Part shown: positions 4,839 through 10,594 of the stretch, one piece after another
Layout of the letters: each line of letters starts with the position of its first letter
Numbering within the stretch: position 1 is the first letter of the stretch
DNA from: Anaerolineales bacterium
GTDB lineage: Bacteria > Chloroflexota > Anaerolineae > 4572-78 > NAK82
Length of the DNA stretch: 10,594 nucleotides
NCBI GenBank assembly: GCA_024643945.1
Contig: JAHELX010000159.1
Location: forward strand, 1-10,594
Reading direction: 5' to 3'
Notes under the pieces: model-generated
Database searches by the model: none
Told to the model about the DNA's origin: nothing
Seen by the model: the letters and a program-made list of their open reading frames with translations, nothing else
Program-made: the position numbers and the translations under genes

Positions 4839-7042
4839 TGAATACGAAGCATTGTGTTACTCTGTTAGTAGTTGGGCTGATTGTTGCCGTCACACCGGTC
4901 GGGGCCGTTGGCGCCCAATTGAGTGTCGAGACGACGAACTTATCCGCGGTACCAGACCGTCCGCTGTATGCCTTGCTCGAGGCGAGCATCCTCCCCTCCC
5001 CCGATGGTGAACATCCAGTCTTCAGGCCGGCGGACGCCAACGCAGAGTTGGCGCAAGAAGCAGCCCGCCTTCTTGAGCAATCCTATGCCCGGCAGGCGCT
5101 GATACTACACCAGTATGTCAAGAATTTCCTGGCTCATCAACCAGGTGTTGACCTCGCAGTGGCAGGGGAGCCGACCTATCTATTCCTTGGTGGCAATGGT
5201 GGGTACGCCGAGCTCGGTTTTTGGTTGGAAGATGCTCAGGGGCAACTCATAGACAAGCGCACGACCAGCTACGTGGGAGGTGTGTCCATCAGCGAGGGGC
5301 ATTTCGGCGACTTCGAGCAGATTTTCCCCCACGAGCTGGGACATGCCATCCTTCAGGAACTGGCGGGCTGGCAGCAGATGCAGTTGGCTGCCCAGGTCCA
5401 CCAGGTGACGATGGTGACCGACTATTTCTACGCGTTTAACGAGGGCTGGGGGGAGCATTTTGAGGCCGTAGCCGCGGATCACACGGCGAATGCCGCAGTG
5501 CAAGCCCTGCGTGAGACGCCGCTTCCCGCCGCAGAGCAGGGTCCTTACGCCCGCCTGGCGCGCGAGTTGCAAAGGCCTTGTCTCCTGTGCCCGGCCACAC
5601 TGACACTGCCCCTCTGGTTCAGCCAAAGCGAGAGTTATCTTCGCTATGCCGGGGTGAAGTCCAACCTCTTTGCCCATCAGACCGCAATTCCGGAGGAACT
5701 GGTAGGCCGCGACGATCAGCACGCCGCTCTGCTCTACCAGGCCATTTTTCCCCCCGAAAACTTGGACACTTTCAAGAACGGCCCCCAGATGCTGGCCAAC
5801 GAGGGCTTGATTGCCACGCTCTTCTATCGGCTGGTCAACGACCCACGCCTGCAGCAGACATACCGCGAGCCAACGTTTTACGAACCCTTTCTCTCGCCTG
5901 GAGACGACGTTAATTGGTCGCAAACTTCTCCCGCAGAACGGTTCAGCCCGATGGAGAACGTCTATCTCAAACTGTTCCGGGTCTTCGCCCGGCACGTGCG
6001 CCTTGACGGCGATTTACTCGGCGCATCGCCAACCATCCAGATGGTGAAAGGCTATGCGACGGATTATCCGGACGAGGCAGAGGCGCTGTATGACGTCTTC
6101 CTTGAGGTCACCCGGGGGACTTCGGTGGAGCCTCGTGCTCTGCAAATGGCCCGGGATTGGGCGGCCGGCCGTCTGCCCACGGCCGCGCACGGTGAGTACC
6201 TGCGGGACCTGCGCCAGCGACTGGTAGCCGGGCAAGTGAGCGTGGATTCCGCCTTGCGGCCCCAGATCTGGCTGCGCAATTCTGACATCCAGATCCCCAT
6301 GTGGTCATTAGGCGTCTACCTGAGCCTCCCCACCGCTTATCACTTCAACCTGAATGCAGCCACGCTGGTGGATTTGCGGACAGTCCCAGGCGTCGATGTC
6401 CAGCTTGCGCGCGAGATTGTGCAGGCGCGGAATGAACGCGGCGGCTTCAGCTCCCTCGACGATCTGGCGGACGTACCAGGCGTTACTTCAGAGGTGCTCG
6501 ACCGCTTGCGGGGCATGCAACAAGCCATGTACATATGGATCGATCAGGAGGCAAGCAGCGCAGAGGATGCAGTGGATGTAGATCAACTGATCCGGTCCCT
6601 CATCTGGTCGCTGCTGCGCAGGCTGCTCCTGGAGCTGGTTGTGGCCCTGGCCATAGCTGGCTTGATATTCGCTGTGGGGCGCTTTCTGCTGGCAGTGAGT
6701 GCCACGCGCCTGGGCCTGGATGGGGGTCCCAGGGACCAGGACCGCCCTCAGGGGAAGGTGCGTAGGGTGGGCCGGCGCGTGGGGTGGGCCTTCATCACGC
6801 TGATACTGCCGGTCACGATCTTCTTCCTGGTGCAGTTATTGCTGCTCAGCTTGAACAGTAGCCGGCAAGTCCCTGGATATACCTTCGCCATCGCCGTGTG
6901 GCTGGTTCTTGCTCTACTCCCCCTTGGCTGGCGGTTTGCCCGCCACCGGCTGAGCGGCCGTGCCACCCTCCACGGCGTGGCCTGGGCGCTGGCCACGTAC
7001 GTGGTCATGTTCGGCACGCTGGGTTGGTTGATGGGCACCTAG
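4838..7042 (+). CDS. Secreted HELGH metalloprotease-like protein with ComEA-type HhH pair and four C-terminal membrane helices
   Basis: This is a 734-residue protein starting at ATG 4838, which overlaps the preceding TGA by one base. The open frame extends further upstream, but only this start gives a signal peptide (1-26, likely cut after AVGA). The zinc-protease motif HELGH lies at 165-169. NEGWGEH at 201-207 offers E202 or E206 as a gluzincin-like third ligand, 33-37 residues after H169. C248 and C251 form a CxxC. Residues 503-566 are a ComEA-like helix-hairpin-helix pair (FNLNAATLVDL, VPGV, GGFSSLDDLADVPGV). Four membrane helices follow, near 591-618, 648-671, 680-699 and 711-731. The Arg-rich loops at about 621-647 and 699-709 suit the cytosol, so the protease and HhH parts should lie outside, tethered to the membrane. 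The ribosome binding site is weak, so coupling to the upstream gene is likely. I do not recognise the full architecture; the substrate is unknown. Confidence 0.85.
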   Translation: MNTKHCVTLLVVGLIVAVTPVGAVGAQLSVETTNLSAVPDRPLYALLEASILPSPDGEHPVFRPADANAELAQEAARLLEQSYARQALILHQYVKNFLAHQPGVDLAVAGEPTYLFLGGNGGYAELGFWLEDAQGQLIDKRTTSYVGGVSISEGHFGDFEQIFPHELGHAILQELAGWQQMQLAAQVHQVTMVTDYFYAFNEGWGEHFEAVAADHTANAAVQALRETPLPAAEQGPYARLARELQRPCLLCPATLTLPLWFSQSESYLRYAGVKSNLFAHQTAIPEELVGRDDQHAALLYQAIFPPENLDTFKNGPQMLANEGLIATLFYRLVNDPRLQQTYREPTFYEPFLSPGDDVNWSQTSPAERFSPMENVYLKLFRVFARHVRLDGDLLGASPTIQMVKGYATDYPDEAEALYDVFLEVTRGTSVEPRALQMARDWAAGRLPTAAHGEYLRDLRQRLVAGQVSVDSALRPQIWLRNSDIQIPMWSLGVYLSLPTAYHFNLNAATLVDLRTVPGVDVQLAREIVQARNERGGFSSLDDLADVPGVTSEVLDRLRGMQQAMYIWIDQEASSAEDAVDVDQLIRSLIWSLLRRLLLELVVALAIAGLIFAVGRFLLAVSATRLGLDGGPRDQDRPQGKVRRVGRRVGWAFITLILPVTIFFLVQLLLLSLNSSRQVPGYTFAIAVWLVLALLPLGWRFARHRLSGRATLHGVAWALATYVVMFGTLGWLMGT

Positions 7043-7151
7043 TGCCGCGTTAAAAGAACTGAGCTGGTAAGTTTTTCACTGCCTGGCGTGTCCGAATCAT
7101 AGACACTAACGACGCAGCGCTCGGTAGTTGCACTTGTCCAGAAGTAACCTG

Positions 7152-7964
7152 GTACTTTTGCCATCAGTTTACACCTGGTGCCCGCTGTGCTATACGGCGT
7201 TGGTCTTCAGTCGGCGTGTCGAGGGCTAGGCCGAACCATTGACCTTCGGCGTATCGGGCAAACTGCTTTACAATACGCTGGTGATGTTCGACCGGCAAAC
7301 TGATTCGCTTTGGAGCCAGCTCTATGGGTCTGCGGTAGATGGACCTCTGACCGGCCAGAGCCTGGTCGTGTACCCCAGCCTGCATACCGAATGGGCGGCC
7401 TGGCAGGCGCAGCACCCGGATACGCTGGTCTTGAGCAAACGTCTGACGTGCGAGCAGTTCGATTGTGGGACGTACGCGACCAATCCGCGCGGCAGCTACG
7501 CAGTGGATCCCTATGCCAGCTATTACAACACGCCCCTGGAGGGCGTGGTCAATCACCAGATTCCACGCGATGAGCGCTCGTTGCAAGTCAAGCAGCGTGT
7601 CCCGGGAGTACGCGTGGCCGGGCAGGCGCGGGCTTATCCCTACCGGGTGCTGGCGGACCAGCCGGTGATTAACGACGTGATCAACAGCAAGCTAGTGCTG
7701 GTATGGTTCAACCTCGAGACGCAGACCGGCGTGGCTTACGTCCGCCGGGTCGGCGAGCGCATTCTCAGCTTCAGCACAGAGCCCCATAACTCGGGTCTCC
7801 TGGTGGATGCTGAGACCGGGAGTAGCTGGCGAGCTGCCAGCGGTGCGGCGATTGCTGGCCGGCTGCGCGGCGAGCAACTACCCGGCCTGATCGTCACCCC
7901 AGCTTTCGAATCTGGCTGGTATGATTATTTCCCCGATAGCGACACGTACACGCCCGAGGGATAA
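7152..7964 (+). pseudogene. DUF3179 family gene, 5'-truncated and interrupted by TAG
   Basis: From LTFGVSGKLLYNTLVMFDRQ (codons from 7239) to the stop at 7962-7964 the protein matches the DUF3179 family, whose function is unknown. The same frame upstream (7170-7226) encodes YTWCPLCYTALVFSRRVEG, the family's CPLC segment. Directly after it comes TAG (7227-7229), then AEP and the family block LTFGVSGKL. The reading frame does not shift, so this is a nonsense change, not a frameshift. Another in-frame stop (7125-7127) ends the frame only about 45 bases before CPLC. There is no ATG or GTG between, and the 100 or so residues that normally precede CPLC are absent from 7043-7150. The 3' end looks complete. 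The gene is probably dead; a shortened product from TTG 7239 is possible but would lack CPLC. Confidence 0.8.
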
Positions 7965-8051
7965 GGAAAGGTCCCCCGTTCCGCATAGGGATGCAGGCGT
8001 ACAAAAAGCTACTTTTCACACGGCTTCTACACAATCGAGGGATAAGTAAAG
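7955..8051. repeat. Imperfect direct repeat spanning the DUF3179 stop codon
   Basis: CGAGGGATAAG[G/T]AAAG occurs at 7955-7970 and again at 8036-8051, 81 bases apart, with one mismatch in 16. Both are preceded by TACAC three bases upstream. The first copy contains the stop codon of the DUF3179 pseudogene. The second lies in the convergent gap before the aldo/keto reductase. The remainder of the gap 7965-8071 shows no convincing terminator. A small local duplication of the gene's 3' end is the simplest reading. Confidence 0.6.
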
Positions 8052-8071
8052 AGGCGACGCCTCCAAGAGGA

Positions 8072-8977
8072 TCAGGTTAACTGAACCCACCCCTGGCCGA
8101 GTTCCTCAAAACGGCGGTGCAATTCTTCAACGACTTCAGCGGGGATAGGCAGCTCACCTTCGACCCACTCGACGTTCGCTTGCATATGTTCGGGATTGCG
8201 CGTCCCAACGATGGCGGTGTCCACCTCGTCGTGAGCCAGGACGAAGCCCAGGGCCAGCAAGATGGGGTTCTGGGGAGCGCCAGGGAGCGGGCCCATTTTC
8301 GCCATCACTTGCGCCCGATCGAAGTACTGGCTGGCATAGGCACTGGGGCTTTGGGGCACACCCCATGCCCCATTGGCGATGGGGCGCTTGGCGATGATGC
8401 CCATGCCCCTGGCTTTCGCGGCCGGAAATAGCCGCGTGCGGGCCCGCTGCTCCACCAGGTTGAAGCTGGTCTGCAACGTGTCAAACACGCCACTTTCTAC
8501 CGCCCACCGGGCGGCCTCATTGTCTCCGCTGTAGCCGATGTAGCGAGTCTTGCCGGCTTGCCTGGCGTCGAGCAACGCCTGGATCACCTCCCCCCGCTCC
8601 AAAACATTCACCCCGCAGGAGTGCAATTGCACCAGGTCCAGATAATCGGTCCTCATGCGGGCCAGGCTGCGGTCAATGCTGTCCTGGATGGTTTGGGCGG
8701 TCCACTCCTTGCCTGAGTGGCCACCCGTCACATGGCCGCACTTGGTGGCCAGGACGTACTCCTGGCGCCGGTGGGAGATGGTACGCCCGATCAGTTCTTC
8801 GCTGGCGCCATAACAGGCGCTGGTGTCCAGGAAGGCAATGCCTCCGTCCAGCGCCGCGTTAAGGACCCGGGCGGCCTCTGCTTCATCATCCACAGTCAGC
8901 CTGTACCCAAGCTCTGACAGGCCTGCACCCAGACGGCTTACTTTTAGGTCGGTATTGCCGAGCGTTCTCGTCTGCAT
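8072..8977 (-). CDS. Aldo/keto reductase family oxidoreductase
   Basis: This 301-residue protein has the length and order of the NAD(P)H-dependent aldo/keto reductase TIM barrel. The catalytic tetrad is complete: D51 and Y56 (FLDTSACYGASEE), K79 (LATKCG) and H119 (LVQLHSCG). The N-terminal strand MQTRTLGNTDLKVSRLGAG and the C-terminal cofactor region AIVGTRNPEHMQANV are typical. The closest resemblance is to the open-ended group of predicted sugar or aldehyde reductases. The physiological substrate is not predictable. Start ATG 8977 is preceded on the minus strand by AAAGGAG with 6-base spacing. The MsrB stop lies 54 bases upstream, so the two may share a transcript. Assignment is firm at family level. 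Confidence 0.93.
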   Translation of the reverse strand: MQTRTLGNTDLKVSRLGAGLSELGYRLTVDDEAEAARVLNAALDGGIAFLDTSACYGASEELIGRTISHRRQEYVLATKCGHVTGGHSGKEWTAQTIQDSIDRSLARMRTDYLDLVQLHSCGVNVLERGEVIQALLDARQAGKTRYIGYSGDNEAARWAVESGVFDTLQTSFNLVEQRARTRLFPAAKARGMGIIAKRPIANGAWGVPQSPSAYASQYFDRAQVMAKMGPLPGAPQNPILLALGFVLAHDEVDTAIVGTRNPEHMQANVEWVEGELPIPAEVVEELHRRFEELGQGWVQLT

Positions 8978-9031
8978 AGTCTGCTCCTTTGTACTCGTTC
9001 AGAAACAACTCGCTACAAGAGGGCTATGGAG

Positions 9032-9451
9032 CTAACTTTCGCCGGAGTCGGCGTCTTCTTCTTTGACCAGTTCGAGAGCAACCGAATTGATGCAATAACG
9101 CTTGCCGGTCGGCGCCGGCCCGTCGTCGAAGACGTGCCCCAGGTGCGCACCACATTCAGCGCACAGCACCTCGGTTCTGCGCATAAACAGGCTGTAGTCG
9201 GGCTCATCGCCTACGTTTTCTTCGCTGATGGGGGCCCAGAAGCTGGGCCAGCCCGTGCCAGAATCGTATTTCGTGTCCGAACTGAACAGTTCGCTACCAC
9301 AACACACGCAGCGGTAAATCCCTTCTTCTTTGCTGTTGTAATATTCTCCTGAGAACGGCCTTTCGGTGCCCTTCTGCCGGGTGATATGGTACTGTTCCGG
9401 GGTGAGCTCCTGTTTCCATTCCTCGTCGGTCTTAAATACTTTGTTTTTCAT
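9032..9451 (-). CDS. msrB: Peptide-methionine (R)-S-oxide reductase MsrB
   Basis: This 139-residue single-domain MsrB reduces the R epimer of methionine sulfoxide in oxidised proteins. The structural zinc site is intact: C48 and C51 (CVCC), C97 and C100 (CAEC). The catalytic Cys is C120 in RYCINS, with H103, H106 (HLGH) and N122 as active-site partners. GTGWPSF (65-71) has Thr at position 66, where many MsrBs have the recycling Cys, so regeneration probably does not use that residue. There is no signal peptide, so it should be cytosolic. The start ATG is preceded on the minus strand by AGGAG with 9-base spacing. It lies between a sugar kinase (160 bases upstream) and an aldo/keto reductase (54 bases downstream). 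The short acidic tail EEDADSGES is not part of the fold. Length and motifs are normal. Confidence 0.96.
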   Translation of the reverse strand: MKNKVFKTDEEWKQELTPEQYHITRQKGTERPFSGEYYNSKEEGIYRCVCCGSELFSSDTKYDSGTGWPSFWAPISEENVGDEPDYSLFMRRTEVLCAECGAHLGHVFDDGPAPTGKRYCINSVALELVKEEDADSGES

Positions 9452-9520
9452 CTTTCACAACTCCTGGTTGGTGACAAATTTCGGGGCTGCCGGCGCCTCC
9501 TTGCTGGTAGCCCGCAGTCA

Positions 9521-9535
9521 ATCTATATGATAGAT
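9521..9535. promoter_or_regulatory. Perfect 6-base inverted repeat upstream of msrB
   Basis: ATCTAT-ATG-ATAGAT is a perfect inverted repeat with a 3-base centre, about 70 bases upstream of the msrB start. It lies in the 160-base gap to the kinase gene (9452-9611), where the msrB promoter would be expected. It could be an operator. It is AT-rich in GC-rich sequence, but short. I find no well-spaced -35/-10 pair beside it. Confidence 0.3.
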
Positions 9536-9611
9536 GCTGTGTCGCAATGGAATCTTTCCTTGAATTCTACACAATCTGTCCTGTTTGTCCAAAATGGAAG
9601 CTCCTAAGGGT

Positions 9612-10541
9612 TCACTCTCCCTGGGTAGAGAGAAAAGAGGTCGCCTGTTCCAGGGTGGGAAGGCCGCTTCGCCCGCCCAGATGTTGGCTGTTGAGCGCTG
9701 CCACCGCACTGGCCAAAGCAGCCGTTTTCTCCAGATCCCAGCCCTTCAGCCGGCCGAACAGGAACGCCCCGTGATAGCTATCGCCACATCCGGTGGTATC
9801 TACCACTTGGGGCAGGAGGTAAGCCGGTTGATGGAACGGCCGCCCCTCCCGGGGATAAATCCAACTGCCTCGGGTGCCGTCGGTGATCACCACCAGGCCT
9901 GGCCCCTCTTCCAGCAGTCTTTCAGCCGCTTTCCGAATATCAGGTTCCTGGGTGTAGTGCTCGGCAAAGTTCCGGGCGACGATGCAGATATCGGTCAGCG
10001 GAGCCAATTGTCTCAGCTCGGGCCGATAACGCTGCGCACCGCCGTCGAAGGAAACCTGGACGTGGCTTGCCTGGGCGTACTGGCACGCCTGGAGACAAGC
10101 CTCCCAATGGCGGCCATTGAGATGCAGGATCCTGGCGGACGTAATGACGTCGCGTGGGATGTCCGCCGCCGATAATTCCGGGGCCGTGCCCGGGGCGAAG
10201 ACAATGGAGCGAGCCCCATCGCGCTGGCGCACCAGGATGGAGGCGATAGAGGAGGTGCAGCCTGGGACCCGCTTCAGATAGTCGATGCACACCCCTTCGC
10301 GTCGAAATCCTTCGCGAATCAATTCGCCGCGCCAATCATCCCCTACGGCGTCCAGCATGGCCACCCGGGCTCCCAGCCGGGCCAGGGTGACCATGGCGGT
10401 CGCCACCGGCCCGCCGCCTTGAACGGCCGCTGCACTGGCATGCTGGACCTCCTCCCGTGCCGGGAAATGATCCACCAAGGTGACGACGTCGACGACGGAG
10501 ACCCCCAGGCCGATCACGTCAAACTGATGTTTCGATTCCAT
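9612..10541 (-). CDS. PfkB/ribokinase family carbohydrate kinase
   Basis: This 309-residue protein has the normal length and both signatures of the PfkB family, which phosphorylates sugars or nucleosides with ATP. The N-terminal Gly-rich signature is at about 42-57 (GGGPVATAMVTLARLG). The C-terminal signature VVDTTGCGDSYHGAFLFG (246-263) carries the anion hole and catalytic base D254. The Cys in GCGD replaces the more usual Ala or Ala-like residue. The opening strand FDVIGLGVSVVDVV and the late VVITDGTRGSW ATP-site strand fit. It resembles the ribokinase and sulfofructose-kinase-like branches, but the substrate cannot be fixed from sequence alone. Start ATG 10541 has only a weak Shine-Dalgarno. 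Only 53 bases lie upstream within the window, so its promoter and operon partners are not visible. Confidence 0.92.
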   Translation of the reverse strand: MESKHQFDVIGLGVSVVDVVTLVDHFPAREEVQHASAAAVQGGGPVATAMVTLARLGARVAMLDAVGDDWRGELIREGFRREGVCIDYLKRVPGCTSSIASILVRQRDGARSIVFAPGTAPELSAADIPRDVITSARILHLNGRHWEACLQACQYAQASHVQVSFDGGAQRYRPELRQLAPLTDICIVARNFAEHYTQEPDIRKAAERLLEEGPGLVVITDGTRGSWIYPREGRPFHQPAYLLPQVVDTTGCGDSYHGAFLFGRLKGWDLEKTAALASAVAALNSQHLGGRSGLPTLEQATSFLSTQGE

Positions 10542-10594
10542 AACGTCTGCCCACTTTTTGCAACCTGCTCAACCACAGCCACCCGATGCCACAT

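Noticed and set aside
5180..5995. A 271-codon open frame on the minus strand inside the metalloprotease gene
   Set aside because: It is antisense to clearly coding sequence with HELGH and other motifs, and its translation has no recognisable domain; high GC makes such shadow frames common.
7227..7229. TAG read as pyrrolysine or another recoded codon
   Set aside because: The gene also lacks its 5' end and a proper start, no recoding machinery or structure is visible, and the family has no known requirement for a special residue here.
8004..8016. AAAAG-CTA-CTTTT hairpin in the gap between convergent genes
   Set aside because: It is a very weak AT-rich 5-base-pair stem with no T tract; chance is a sufficient explanation.
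10514..10594. A minus-strand frame open to the window edge, overlapping the kinase start by 28 bases
   Set aside because: Only 26 residues are visible with no recognisable motif; it could be the end of an upstream gene but cannot be supported.

Overview
The window looks like a GC-rich (about 60% by eye) bacterial chromosome segment carrying ordinary housekeeping and accessory genes. No phage, transposase, CRISPR or RNA gene was recognised. Several families here (tandem DinB proteins, DUF72, DUF3179, hydrolases with a carboxypeptidase-regulatory-like domain, ComEA-type HhH repeats on a secreted protein) would suit an uncultured Chloroflexota lineage such as Anaerolineae or Caldilineae. That placement is an inference from family memory and was not tested.

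Layout. Bases 1-822 (+) are the 3' part of a tandem DinB/DfsB-like gene. Bases 1014-1766 (+) are an intact DUF72 (YecE-like) gene, followed by a 44-codon remnant (1750-1884). Bases 1885-3210 (-) encode a membrane-anchored alpha/beta hydrolase with an almost leaderless consensus promoter. Bases 3363-3514 (+) are a broken second DUF72 copy. Bases 3516-4838 (+) encode a SAM methyltransferase fused to a nucleotidyltransferase. Its stop codon overlaps the start of a secreted HELGH metalloprotease-like protein (4838-7042, +) that carries a ComEA-type HhH pair and four C-terminal membrane helices. Bases 7152-7964 (+) are a decayed DUF3179 gene with an in-frame TAG. The right end is all on the minus strand: aldo/keto reductase (8072-8977), MsrB (9032-9451) and a PfkB sugar kinase (9612-10541).

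The most informative structure is a hidden duplication. The unit 'DUF72 followed by methyltransferase-nucleotidyltransferase' occurs twice, flanking the hydrolase, and the two copies have decayed in complementary ways. Copy A (1540-1833) keeps DUF72 but has lost 786 bases (262 codons, in frame) of the methyltransferase. Copy B (3363-4838) keeps the methyltransferase fusion but has lost the 5' part of DUF72 and a 57-base in-frame piece of its 3' end. Each full gene survives once, now separated by the hydrolase.

Working together: the fusion gene and the metalloprotease are probably translationally coupled (TGATG overlap). The three minus-strand genes at the right end may be partly co-transcribed; MsrB and the aldo/keto reductase are only 54 bases apart and both are redox or repair enzymes. 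The two best candidates for undescribed biology are the protease-HhH-membrane protein and its coupling to the methyltransferase-nucleotidyltransferase fusion. Any shared function is speculative.
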